Positions 9,016 through 18,507 of a stretch of DNA of 32,533 nt are shown here, one piece after another. Source of the stretch: Pseudomonadota bacterium (GTDB taxonomy: Bacteria; Desulfobacterota; WTBG01; CAIYCZ01; CAIRTM01); the NCBI GenBank assembly GCA_024640785.1, contig JAHEEI010000010.1:1-32533 (forward strand), read 5' to 3'. The position numbers were made by a program, and so were the translations under genes. Each line of letters begins with the position of its first letter. Within the stretch, counting starts at the first letter, position 1. The notes beneath the pieces are model-generated. The model saw nothing but the letters and a program-made list of their open reading frames with translations. It made no database searches and was not told where the DNA came from.

Positions 9016-9229
9016 ACGCATGTCTGTCATCGATGGAGATCTCTGGGCTAAGCCTGCAATCGAGAAGAAACTGCCACCAGATGCTAGAAAACTATAGGTT
9101 TTTCTAAATTTATCACAACTGGTCGTGTACCATTCAAGGAACTGATGGATAAACTCTATGCAGATATCAATAAGAAGTACGGAACCGATATCCCTACACC
9201 GGAGTAATGTTGTCTTGTTAATGATTAAT

Positions 9230-9260
9230 ATAAGGCGGGGCATCTAATACTCCGCCTTAT
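9230..9260 (+). terminator. Hairpin terminator candidate
   Basis: ataaggcgggg (9230-9240) / ctccgccttat (9250-9260), 11-bp stem with one G:U, followed by the T-rich ttattcc. Confidence 0.5.
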
Positions 9261-9431
9261 TTATTCCGCATAACCAGCAGTAACCTTAACAAATCGAATA
9301 GTCAACGGTTCGTGTCATAGTCTTAAATATTGCCAGAGTCAACATAACCTTTGTTACTAGTTGAAATTCAAATGTTTTAAAAATCAGCATTTTTTTATGA
9401 TCAGCATCCCATAAAATTTTATCCCTGCAAG

Positions 9432-10079
9432 CTATCTCTCTTTTAAAAACAGCCTGTAGCATAACCGGTCATAGGTGTCCGGGCACTCTCCAACAACCGT
9501 CTTTTCTTCAAAAGCCCAGGGCGGAGAAGCCCCGGACAAAAGCACATGCATATACGGATACAGCTGCGCATAAAGAAAACAGCATGCCCCGCCTACATTA
9601 AAGGGATCCAACTCAAACATATCGCCGATTTTATGGCCCCAGTAACAGTTTACCGCAATATCACGCACCTCCACAAAAAGTCTGTATTTGTCCAAGGCCG
9701 CATAACCTTTATTTGTCATATCCACAGTTTTGAGCGGTGTTTTTAAAAGGATATGTTCTTTTCTTTCGACTCTTTTTATTTCCACTTCCACCTTTCCAGC
9801 TTCAGGACAGACCCCTTTTATTGCCTGATCATCTTTTTCCCAGAGCAGGTTTCCGCCATAATGTTTAACAACAACCGAATGAAATATATTTTTTAAAAGC
9901 GAACCGCAGATAGAATCACTGTTCATAGTCGTCACCTTAAACACCTCTCCTTCTCTGTGTGCATAGGGACAATCCCCGTTTACGCGGGTAATCGTAACTT
10001 CCTGATAGTAACGATTTTCTTCCTTAAGTACATTTGCTGCATATTCCTCTAATTCATCTATTTCATTTTTTTCAGCCAT
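9432..10079 (-). CDS. Tandem-duplicated TIGR04076-like protein
   Basis: 215 aa with two units: TITRVNGDCPYAHREGEVFKVTT...SICGSLLKNIFHSVVVKHYGGNLLWEKDDQAIKGVCPEAGKVEVEIKR and VEVRDIAVNCYWGHKIGDMFELDPFNVGGACCFLYAQLYPYMHVLLSGASPPWAFEEKTVVGECPDTYDRLCYRL. Confidence 0.7.
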   Translation of the reverse strand: MAEKNEIDELEEYAANVLKEENRYYQEVTITRVNGDCPYAHREGEVFKVTTMNSDSICGSLLKNIFHSVVVKHYGGNLLWEKDDQAIKGVCPEAGKVEVEIKRVERKEHILLKTPLKTVDMTNKGYAALDKYRLFVEVRDIAVNCYWGHKIGDMFELDPFNVGGACCFLYAQLYPYMHVLLSGASPPWAFEEKTVVGECPDTYDRLCYRLFLKER

Positions 10080-10229
10080 TAGATCCTCCTATAAAAAATG
10101 TTATTTTTTATTCCGGACAATATTAAAAAATTATTTTAACAGAAAAATTCAGCACAAGCTAAAGTCTTGACGAAAAAAAGACATTTATCTATACTTTTAT
10201 TATACAAAACATCTGGAAGAAAAATCAAA

Positions 10230-10742
10230 ATGGCACTAATTAAAACATTAAATAATAAAACCCCAAAGTTTGGGAAAAACTGCTATCTTGCGGAAAACGC
10301 CACCATTATCGGTGATGTCATCATGGGAGATGACTGCTCAGTATGGTTCAGCGCTGTTGTGAGAGGTGATGTCCATTATATCAAAATAGGAAACAAGGTA
10401 AACATCCAAGACAACGCTGTCATACATGGCACCTATCAGAAATCACCCACAAATATCGGAAATAATGTGTCAATTGCACACAATGCCGTTGTTCATGGAT
10501 GTACGGTGAAGGACAATGTTCTTATCGGCATGGGATCCATTGTAATGGATGATGCGGTTATTGAAAGCAATACGATTATCGCATCAGGTTCTGTGGTTCT
10601 TCAAAAATCTATTCTGGAACCAAACAGTGTTTATGCAGGCGCACCTGCAAAAAAAATAAAAACAATCAGCGAGGACCTTTCTAAAGGCCAGATTGAAAGA
10701 ATAGCCAACAGCTATATTAAATATTCAAGCTGGTATAAATAA
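10230..10742 (+). CDS. Gamma-carbonic-anhydrase-like left-handed beta-helix protein
   Basis: Hexapeptide repeats: NCYLAENATIIGDVIMGDDCSVWFSAVVRGDVHYIKIGNKVNIQDNAVIHGTY...IGNNVSIAHNAVVHGCTVKDNVLIGMGSIVMD. Start at ATG 10230. Confidence 0.92.
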   Translation: MALIKTLNNKTPKFGKNCYLAENATIIGDVIMGDDCSVWFSAVVRGDVHYIKIGNKVNIQDNAVIHGTYQKSPTNIGNNVSIAHNAVVHGCTVKDNVLIGMGSIVMDDAVIESNTIIASGSVVLQKSILEPNSVYAGAPAKKIKTISEDLSKGQIERIANSYIKYSSWYK

Positions 10743-10771
10743 ATTATCCAGCCTGTAAGGATGTAAATGCT

Positions 10772-11389
10772 TCAGACTGCCTGAATCAGTTCATAAATGG
10801 CCTGCTGCACCTTGTCAAACTCACCTTTTTCAAGCCATTCTTTTTTAAAAACACTCCCTCCGAAAGATACAGCAGAAGCTCCTCCTAAAAAATAGGTTTT
10901 TATGTTTTCAGGACTGACCCCTCCGCAGGCAAGTAGATCAATATTCTGAAATGGGCCCTTCACCTCCCCCAGATATGACGGTCCGAAAAACTTAACCGGG
11001 AAAACTTTTACCATTGTTGCACCAGCTCGCCAGGCATCATATATCTCCTGAGGCGTAAACGCCCCGGGAAAAACCGGAATATTTTTTTTACTGCAGTACT
11101 CAGTAACATCCCGCACCAGGGTGGGCATCACAATAAAGGTTGCTCCTGCGTCAAGTGCCGCATGGAGGTCATCCATGGACAGCACCGTTCCCGCACCCAC
11201 AGTTAAGCGACCCTGTGCAGCGTCTGACATCTGATGAATAAGCTCCGGAGCGCCGTGTGTATTCATAGTAATTTCTATGGCCTTAAGTCCTGATCTGATT
11301 AAGGCTTCACAAAGAGATGATATCATGCAAGAATCAATTCCTCTCAATATTCCCATGACAGGAAGCTTTTTAAATTCCTTAATATCCAT
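10772..11389 (-). CDS. eda: 2-dehydro-3-deoxy-phosphogluconate / 4-hydroxy-2-oxoglutarate aldolase family (KDPG aldolase)
   Basis: PVMGILRGID..., AIEITMNTHGAPELIHQM, VGAGTVLSMDDLHAALDAGATFIVMP, FPGAFTPQEIYDAWRAGATMVKVFP, LACGGVSPENIKTYFLGGASAVSFGGSVF. Confidence 0.9.
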   Translation of the reverse strand: MDIKEFKKLPVMGILRGIDSCMISSLCEALIRSGLKAIEITMNTHGAPELIHQMSDAAQGRLTVGAGTVLSMDDLHAALDAGATFIVMPTLVRDVTEYCSKKNIPVFPGAFTPQEIYDAWRAGATMVKVFPVKFFGPSYLGEVKGPFQNIDLLACGGVSPENIKTYFLGGASAVSFGGSVFKKEWLEKGEFDKVQQAIYELIQAV

Positions 11390-11725
11390 TCTCTGTCCCT
11401 TCTGTATTATATACCCTTGAACGTATCTCAAGCTGAATGACTTTTACCCTAGACACTCAATACTAAATACGTCATATTTGAGACCTATTTTTGTATATGT
11501 CAATTTTACAAACAACTCAATAATCCAGAAGTAGAATACTAGAGGCAAAAACATAACAGACAACTTTATATAGTAGATCAAAGGGAAAAAACGTCATTTT
11601 TGGAAGCATCTTTACAAAGGACAGCACATACTGAATATTTACACCAAAACACCAAAGCTGAAAGATCTATTTTAACCAGGGATCATCTTTCTCTTATCCA
11701 AGTTGAGTCGAACTTGTATTTAACT

Positions 11726-13258
11726 TTAGAGAGCTTCTTCACTCCAGACAGCACGATAAAGAACCGCTCTTTCATCGCGGCTAAATTTAATATGAGTCCG
11801 TATACATTCCGGGAAAAAGGTAAGATCCGGCAAAACAACATAAATACCGGTTAATAATATTTTATTTCTATATTCAGACACACTACAGTCATTTCCGTTT
11901 CTTAAAACAGGTTGGATGGTCACACCAGTCTCTCTTTGATCGCGCTTCTGAACCAGCACAAGAGGGTAGTAAGATGTACTGTCACTTATGATTATACCAT
12001 TCGGTGCAACCTCACTGAGCGCTACGGCAGCAAAAGCTTCAGCAGAGCATTCATTATTTTTCCACGGCACTGCCCAGTAACGTAATTCATCGCGGAAGGG
12101 ACGCTCGCGATCACGTTTAAAAACAAAACCTAAACCTTTTATAATATCAGGAGCAATTGCATAGCCAAACGGTGGAATAACAATTGAAAGAATCACCCCA
12201 ATCACCAAAAACCGACGGATCCAGCTAAAATCCTCAGCAAGAAAATACATGCCGAACCCTGCTGTGACAACCACTAACAAAAGAGATGGGAGCATAAAGG
12301 TAAATTGGTCCGGCACAGGATAACGAAAAGCGAACAGGCCTTCCAAAATAAAAATCAATCCCAGCGAGCAGAAAAGGAGCCTCTGCATATTTCTTGCCAT
12401 ATAATAAATTCCGACCAAAGCCAGTGGAATAATCAGGTTCAGAAAGTTTAAAGAAATCAAGCCTACATTAACTAGTTTAAAACTCCAACCAGCCTCAATA
12501 TTTAAAACCTGCTCCGCATACCCTCCGAACAGCGCCGAGTGCATCGCATCAAATAAGCTCTGTTCCTGTAAAGCAAGCATTACAATATAATAAATATAAA
12601 CGCCTGAACCAACAATAAACGCTGCTATTCCTCCAAAAAGAACTGCTATATTCAATTTGCGTGTGAAAACCAAGAAAATTATCACAACAAAATATACCGG
12701 TAATGAAATCAAAGCAAGATTATGAATAGACCAGTTAATGCCTGTCACAAAAAACAGCCCTATCGCAGTTGACGGTTTAGGCTGTCTGATACATTTAACC
12801 AGAAGCAAAAGCTCAATAGAAAAAAAAGCCAAGTTCCAAGTATAGACCTCTGAAACAGTTGCAAGCCACCAAGGGGTATGCATAACAGCAAATATAAAGG
12901 AAACAGAAAGTCCGGGCCATAATTTACCAATAAGTAAACGTACCAGAAAAGCAGTATTGGCAAGCGCAATCGCCATGCCGACAGCGCTGAAAATGTTCAA
13001 CTTGACAGCAGCCTCACCCAGAGGAAGATTAGAAAACCAGCCTGCAGCAATAATATACATTGGATGAGCTAAAGCTAATCCAAGGCTGCCGACAATATCA
13101 TTCGTGAGGATTCGCCATTGAAACATTCCACTATCCTGCCATGAAAAACATTGTTGTGCCGTAAGACCGTATAAAGTCAAAGACACACCAAAAACCCCAA
13201 ACCAGATATAAATGTCTCTAGAACGCAAAATTATGTTAAATCGCTCAAAAATCCTCAC
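11726..13258 (-). CDS. Multi-pass membrane protein, DUF2723-like (protein O-mannosyltransferase-like)
   Basis: 510 aa, many hydrophobic helices; early WQDSGMF...LALAHPMYIIAAGWFSNLP motif resembling DUF2723 proteins (WxDSGEF...HPxGxPLY). Confidence 0.7.
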   Translation of the reverse strand: MRIFERFNIILRSRDIYIWFGVFGVSLTLYGLTAQQCFSWQDSGMFQWRILTNDIVGSLGLALAHPMYIIAAGWFSNLPLGEAAVKLNIFSAVGMAIALANTAFLVRLLIGKLWPGLSVSFIFAVMHTPWWLATVSEVYTWNLAFFSIELLLLVKCIRQPKPSTAIGLFFVTGINWSIHNLALISLPVYFVVIIFLVFTRKLNIAVLFGGIAAFIVGSGVYIYYIVMLALQEQSLFDAMHSALFGGYAEQVLNIEAGWSFKLVNVGLISLNFLNLIIPLALVGIYYMARNMQRLLFCSLGLIFILEGLFAFRYPVPDQFTFMLPSLLLVVVTAGFGMYFLAEDFSWIRRFLVIGVILSIVIPPFGYAIAPDIIKGLGFVFKRDRERPFRDELRYWAVPWKNNECSAEAFAAVALSEVAPNGIIISDSTSYYPLVLVQKRDQRETGVTIQPVLRNGNDCSVSEYRNKILLTGIYVVLPDLTFFPECIRTHIKFSRDERAVLYRAVWSEEAL

Positions 13259-13554
13259 AAATATCCTTCTGAATCAGATAAATATTATTCTGCGACAACA
13301 CATTAATCAATCCTCACAAGTTTTTATCATAATACAGGTGAAGATGAAATGTTCTTTTTATTACTTAAGAATTTCCATGAACCTTGGATACTTTTAAACT
13401 TTAAAGTATAAAAATTGGCAATATGCGTGTCAATATAAAAGTCGTAAAAGCAGGCAGCTATCTGACCTAGACCCTCCAATGTTCGACCCATAAAAATTTT
13501 CAGGCAATCCAGAATCTTAACAAATGAACACCTTCAATTGATTGTCCGACAGCA

Positions 13555-14210
13555 CTGTCAGAAAATCCAGACTAAAATTACCCACTATAGTTAAGGTTCA
13601 AATCCGGCTCCCATTAACCTGGTTGTTGTTGAAAAAATCCATGTTTCAACACTGGTCCATACTGGATTTTCCTGGTCGCTCCATACAGCGTGCAGCCGCT
13701 ATCCTCCTTGGAGACCGTTTGGATCTTAAATTCAGACCCTCTTTACAATCGATTCGATGAACTTTCTTAAGGTTGGCATACCATCTCTCTTCAGAAGTAT
13801 ATTAATGCACTGGTAACCGTATCTTACTCTGGCAGCAGCAATCTCTTTTGTTCGAGCTATTAAAGCACTGTTATCTTTGCAGGATTTATAATAGTCAGTT
13901 GTGAACTGTATGCCAATTACACTACAGGCCCGTCTCTTGCTTACCCGCTAGACTGTATCCGATTTGTCTACCAAGTCTCGTCTCCGGAGCGATTATAGAA
14001 CTTTTTTTTGACAGGACATCCTGAAGAATCTTCTTGCCTAGACTCAAATCAGTTAACAGCTGTTTAAGCTTTCGGTTTTTTTTCTCAAGCTGTTTGAGCC
14101 GTCAGATCCCGCATACTCCAAACCCGCCGTACTTCTTCTCCAAGTTATTAAATGTAGCATCTGAAATACCCATTTTAAGAAAAACCTCTGCTACCCGTGT
14201 CCTAGTCTCT
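13555..14210 (-). pseudogene. Degraded IS3-family (orfA/orfB) transposase remnant
   Basis: Minus-strand pieces in changing frames: TRVAEVFLKMGISDATFNNLEKKYGGFGVCGI*RLKQLEKKNRKLKQLLTDLSLGKKILQDVLSKK (orfA), then RRDLVDKSDTV*RVSKRRACSVIG...ALIARTKEIAAARVRYGYQCINILLKRDGM, then LKKVHRIDCKEGLNLRSKRSPRRIAAARCMERPGKSSMDQC*NMDFFNNNQVNGSRI*TLTIVGNFS (orfB). Multiple stops and frameshifts. Confidence 0.88.
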
Positions 14211-14371
14211 GAAATCAACACTTCTAAATCCGAGAGCGTCTCAGCCTCTAAGTTAACCACAAGGACCATACAGCCACCTAGTGCCAAGGCCACCAGTGGT
14301 TTATATAAAGGAAGAGCCCTCTTCTTAAAATTACAAATCAATATACGCCCTTCCTCATATTTTAGGCACAA

Positions 14372-14398
14372 AAAGGGCGGGTTAAAAACCCGCCCTTT
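14372..14398 (-). terminator. Strong intrinsic terminator (stem also functional-looking on + strand)
   Basis: 12-bp perfect stem aaagggcgggtt (14372-14383) / aacccgcccttt (14387-14398); minus strand continues tttgtgcc. Lies just 3' of the PPIase gene ending at 14416. Confidence 0.8.
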
Positions 14399-14415
14399 CA
14401 TAGTTTTTATAATTT

Positions 14416-15294
14416 TTAGTCCATCATTTTAACAGGATATTTTTTCTTTAAACTTTCAATATACTCATCAAATGCTTCTTTTTGCATCGACTGTCTTAAG
14501 GCTCTCTCAATTCTGGGCCTGACCTCATCCAAACTCTGTTTTTTTTCTGCTTTTTTATCAACCACCCTAATTATGTAGAAGCCGTCTTTTGATTTTACAA
14601 TACCGCTTGTTTCACCCTGCTTCATGGAAAACGCCTTGTCTTCAAATGCCTGCCCGTAAGAACCGGCTCTTTTGCCCCTTGCAAAATAGCCTGTTTTCCC
14701 GCCACGTTTATTTGTTCTTATATCATCTGAAAACTGCTTAACAAGATCTTCTATTTTTTCTCCATTATTCAGTCTGCCAAGAACCATCTCTGCTTTTTTC
14801 TTCTTCTCTTCAGAACCATCTTTTGATTCAATAAAAATAAGGATTACTTCTATTTTCTCCTGGACCGTAAACTTTTCAATATTTACAGTATAGTATTCCT
14901 CCAGTCTTTTATCAGTTATGTTTACTTTACTAGAGACCTCCTGCCGGGTAAGCTCCTGGATGATGATATTATTAACGATTTCCTCCACCCGTTTTACAAC
15001 ATCTTCTTTTTTATCAATACCCAGGCTACGGGCCTCCTGAGAAAGAAGCGTATATTGAATGAGCTGGTCAAGAAGTTTTTCTCTGGATTCCTCAGATGCA
15101 TATCGAGCCCTGAACTGGGGCGGCATCATCTCTATTTTAGCAGACAGATCAGACTGAATGATTTTCTTGTTACCCACCACAGCCAGGACTTTATCTTCTT
15201 TATTCTCTTCCGCAAAAGAGACTAACGGAATTAAAGAAACTATTACTGCAGAAATCACAAGAGCTATCAAACCATTTTTTCGTCTCTGTTTCAT
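14416..15294 (-). CDS. Periplasmic parvulin-type peptidyl-prolyl isomerase (SurA/PpiC-like)
   Basis: Signal peptide; SurA-like N-region; parvulin core IEVILIFIESKDGSEEKKKKAEMVLGRLNNGEKIEDLVKQFSDDIRTNKRGGKTGYFARGKRAGSYGQAFEDKAFSMKQGETSGIVKSKDGFYIIRVVDKK. Confidence 0.92.
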   Translation of the reverse strand: MKQRRKNGLIALVISAVIVSLIPLVSFAEENKEDKVLAVVGNKKIIQSDLSAKIEMMPPQFRARYASEESREKLLDQLIQYTLLSQEARSLGIDKKEDVVKRVEEIVNNIIIQELTRQEVSSKVNITDKRLEEYYTVNIEKFTVQEKIEVILIFIESKDGSEEKKKKAEMVLGRLNNGEKIEDLVKQFSDDIRTNKRGGKTGYFARGKRAGSYGQAFEDKAFSMKQGETSGIVKSKDGFYIIRVVDKKAEKKQSLDEVRPRIERALRQSMQKEAFDEYIESLKKKYPVKMMD

Positions 15295-15341
15295 TGATCA
15301 TTTCCTTTCTATAGCTTAACAAAAATAGTCATTTGTAAATA

Positions 15342-16217
15342 TTAATCAATAAGCCTATAAGACTTCAAGATTCTTTTAAGCTTTGCGTCAAGCTCTTCAG
15401 GCATCCTGCATAAAGGAAGTCTTAACTCACCTGACACCAGCCCCATCATTTCCGCAGCGATTTTTACCGGAATCGGATTCGTCTGGATAAACATCGCCTC
15501 ATGAAGATTAAAAAGCTGGTGATGGATTTTTTTTGCGTCTTCTGGTCGGCCTTCCATAAAGGCATGCACCATTGATGAAACTTGCTTTGGAGCAATATTT
15601 GCGGTCACCGAAATAACACCCTTTCCCCCAACAGCCATTAGAGGAAGCGCATTGGAGTCATCACCCGAGATAACATCAAAAACCTCACCGCACCGGTTTA
15701 TGATATCGCTTCCCTGGGCAATTGATCCACTGGCTTCTTTAATCCCGACAATATTTTCAATTTTGGACAGTCTCTCTACAGTCTCAGACAGCATGTTAAC
15801 CCCGGTTCTGGACGGTACATTGTAAAGCATAATTGGGATATCCACTTTTTTTGCAATCTCTTTAAAATGAAGATACAGCCCCTCCTGGGAAGGTTTGTTA
15901 TAGTATGGTGTAATAAGCAGAGCTCCTGTTGCCCCGGCTTTTTTTGCACAGGCCGTGAGGTCAAGGGCTTCTGCTGTACTGTTTGAACCGGTGCCGGCCA
16001 TAACCAAAGCTCTTCCCTGAGCCGCATCCACTACGATCTCAACAACGCGGTGATGCTCATCATTGGTAAGAGTGGCTGATTCACCTGTCGTCCCACAAGG
16101 GCAGATAACATCTGTTCCATTTTCAATTTGAAATTCAACAAGCCTGCGCAAACCCTCCTTATCGATTTCCCCATCCTTAAAAGGCGTTATCAATGCAACC
16201 ATTGATCCTTGAAACAT
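15342..16217 (-). CDS. dapA: 4-hydroxy-tetrahydrodipicolinate synthase
   Basis: MFQGSMVALITPFKDGEID, CGTTGESATLTNDEH, TPYYNKPSQEGLYLHFKEIA, LYNVPSRTGVNM, VGIKEASGS. Confidence 0.97.
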   Translation of the reverse strand: MFQGSMVALITPFKDGEIDKEGLRRLVEFQIENGTDVICPCGTTGESATLTNDEHHRVVEIVVDAAQGRALVMAGTGSNSTAEALDLTACAKKAGATGALLITPYYNKPSQEGLYLHFKEIAKKVDIPIMLYNVPSRTGVNMLSETVERLSKIENIVGIKEASGSIAQGSDIINRCGEVFDVISGDDSNALPLMAVGGKGVISVTANIAPKQVSSMVHAFMEGRPEDAKKIHHQLFNLHEAMFIQTNPIPVKIAAEMMGLVSGELRLPLCRMPEELDAKLKRILKSYRLID

Positions 16218-16253
16218 CTTCCATCTCCTTTCTTAACATTAAGCTCTTAAATC

Positions 16254-17081
16254 TCAGGATCTATAAGCCTCCTCCCAGATTACACCTTCATAAACCACCC
16301 ACGCATCCCCTTCAAGATAAACTTCTTTAAAGGGGGGTAAATTCTCTTTCACATAAACAGTGAGAATTTCATTGCTGCGTGTTTTAATCTTAACCGGCGA
16401 AGAAACTCTACCCATTGTAACCGCCACAAGGGCAGCTGCCACAGCGCCTGTTCCGCAGGCAAAAGTTTCATTTTCCACACCACGCTCATAAGTCCTAATA
16501 TTTACAACATTATCATTGTCAATGGAAATAAAGTTAACATTTGTCCCTGCAGGCTTAAAATGTTCATGAAATCTTATCCTGCTACCAAGCTCTTTAATCT
16601 GAACAGTTTCAATATCATCAACAGGAATTATCGCGTGGGGTACACCTGTATTTATAAAACTGAGAGAGAGGGTCTCACCATCCAGATCAAGGTTAACATC
16701 TTTTTTTATCTCTCCAGGCTGAGAAAGCCGAATCTTAACAAGCGACCCCTTCACCTGTGCGGTTATAGTTCCGGCAACAGTTTCAAAAGACATATTTTCC
16801 CCGGCAATACCGTTTAAAAAAGCAAACCTTGCTGCACATCTGGCACCATTACCGCACATCTCAGCCGAGCTTCCATCTGAATTGTAAAAACGCCAGATAA
16901 AATCATATTTTTTTGAATTTTCAATAAAAATAAGCCCGTCTGCACCTATAGACATACTGCGCCTGCACACAGCCGCGACAAATCCAGGCGTCTTGAACTC
17001 ATCATAGATTCCTTCTCGGTTATCTATGATAATAAAATCATTCCCACTTCCGCTCATCTTATAAAATGGTACTTTTAACAT
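16254..17081 (-). CDS. dapF: Diaminopimelate epimerase
   Basis: FYKMSGSGNDFIIIDNREG, SSAEMCGNGARCAARFAF, GTNVNFI, YERGVENETFACGTGAVAAALVA. Confidence 0.97.
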   Translation of the reverse strand: MLKVPFYKMSGSGNDFIIIDNREGIYDEFKTPGFVAAVCRRSMSIGADGLIFIENSKKYDFIWRFYNSDGSSAEMCGNGARCAARFAFLNGIAGENMSFETVAGTITAQVKGSLVKIRLSQPGEIKKDVNLDLDGETLSLSFINTGVPHAIIPVDDIETVQIKELGSRIRFHEHFKPAGTNVNFISIDNDNVVNIRTYERGVENETFACGTGAVAAALVAVTMGRVSSPVKIKTRSNEILTVYVKENLPPFKEVYLEGDAWVVYEGVIWEEAYRS

Positions 17082-17167
17082 TGTCTCATCCGCAATTCTT
17101 AATCATTCAAATCAAAATTTTCCGGTTCAAACATAAAGAATCTTTCATCCCGGTCATGTCTCTATTA

Positions 17168-18433
17168 TTAATCCGATTTTCTTAAATGCTCTGGCACATT
17201 TTCATGCTTCACCAAATCCTCATAGGTTTCCCGATTTCTCACGATAAAATATTCGGTTTCATTGACCAGAACTTCTGCTATTTTTGGCCTGGAATTATAA
17301 TTGGAAGCCATTGTAAAACCATACGCTCCCGCACTTTCAACCGAAAGATAATCATCCTGCACAAAGTCCTGAACTTCCCTGCTCTTTGCGAAAAAATCAC
17401 CAGTTTCACATATGGGCCCTACGATGTCCGCCGTAATCATGTCACCTTTGTTTTTCTTTAAAGGCAGGATCCCCTGATACGCACCGTAAAGACTCGGCCG
17501 CATCAGATCGTTCATCCCTGCATCAACAATAATAAAATTCTTATCCTCGGATTTTTTTGTGAAAAGAACACGGGTCACCAGCATTCCGGCATTTCCAACG
17601 ATCACCCTCCCCGGTTCCAGAATTAGAGTACAGGGAAGATCGCCTATACTTTTAATTACCACATTTGCATATTCGACAGGACTCGGAGGCGTCTCTTTAT
17701 CATAGGTTATCCCCAGGCCTCCGCCAATATCAAAATACCTGATATCCATTCCCTCTTTTATCAAAGCGCTTACAAAATCTTTTACTTTTTCTATAGCATC
17801 CGCAAAGGGACCTGTCTCCGTAAGCTGGGAACCGATATGGCAATCCACTCCAGCCACATCAATATTTTTCATTGCAGCGGCTCTTTTGTATTCATCCATT
17901 GCACTTTCTATCCTGATACCAAACTTATTTTCCTTAAGGCCCGTTGAAATATATGGATGCGTTTTCGGATCAACATCAGGGTTTACCCTGAGCGCAATCC
18001 GGGCTTTCTTTCCCATATCCCCAGCCACACTATCAATAAGATCCAGTTCCTGAGGTGATTCCACATTAAACATCAGGATGCCGAAATCAAGAGCATATTC
18101 AATCTCCGCCCTTGTCTTTCCCACTCCGGAATAAACTATCTTTCCAGGAGACGCTCCTGCCCTTAAAGCCCTGAATATCTCACCACCGGACACAACATCG
18201 AGCCCTCCGCCCAAATCTGAAAATAGTTTTATCAGAGAAAGGTTTGAATTTGCTTTAACTGAATAGCAGGTAATATGCGGCACAGCACTGAAAGCCGAAT
18301 CAAAAGCAGTATAATGATTTTCAAGAGTCTTCTGACTGTAAAGATAAACAGGAGTTCCAACTTCTGAGGCTATACGCCACACAAGAACATCCTCACAGTA
18401 GAGTTCATTGCCGCGATATTTAAATTCGTTCAT
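17168..18433 (-). CDS. lysA: Diaminopimelate decarboxylase
   Basis: GTPVYLYSQKTLENHY, CYSVKANSNLSLIKLF, GGLDVVSGGEIFRAL, NPDVDPKTHPYISTGLKENKFGI, CHIGSQLTE, DIGGGLGITY, EPGRVIVGNAG, GPICETGDFFA. Confidence 0.97.
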   Translation of the reverse strand: MNEFKYRGNELYCEDVLVWRIASEVGTPVYLYSQKTLENHYTAFDSAFSAVPHITCYSVKANSNLSLIKLFSDLGGGLDVVSGGEIFRALRAGASPGKIVYSGVGKTRAEIEYALDFGILMFNVESPQELDLIDSVAGDMGKKARIALRVNPDVDPKTHPYISTGLKENKFGIRIESAMDEYKRAAAMKNIDVAGVDCHIGSQLTETGPFADAIEKVKDFVSALIKEGMDIRYFDIGGGLGITYDKETPPSPVEYANVVIKSIGDLPCTLILEPGRVIVGNAGMLVTRVLFTKKSEDKNFIIVDAGMNDLMRPSLYGAYQGILPLKKNKGDMITADIVGPICETGDFFAKSREVQDFVQDDYLSVESAGAYGFTMASNYNSRPKIAEVLVNETEYFIVRNRETYEDLVKHENVPEHLRKSD

Positions 18434-18507
18434 ATTCCTTTTGTCTCCTGTTATAAACTTTAACTCATGCAGGTATAAGATTGAAAATGTTACAGCTGTA
18501 AAGCGAC

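Noticed and set aside
8920-9243. 107-aa minus-strand ORF
   Set aside because: Antisense to the IS91 fragment and remnant; no protein-like conservation recognised.
11600-11854. 84-aa plus-strand ORF
   Set aside because: Overlaps the 3' end of the DUF2723-like gene in antisense; no recognisable motif.
14034-14432. 132-aa plus-strand ORF and the 99-aa minus-strand ORF 14102..14401 as genes
   Set aside because: The plus ORF is antisense to the IS3 remnant; the minus ORF starts inside the terminator hairpin and its C-terminal part is degraded IS3 OrfA.
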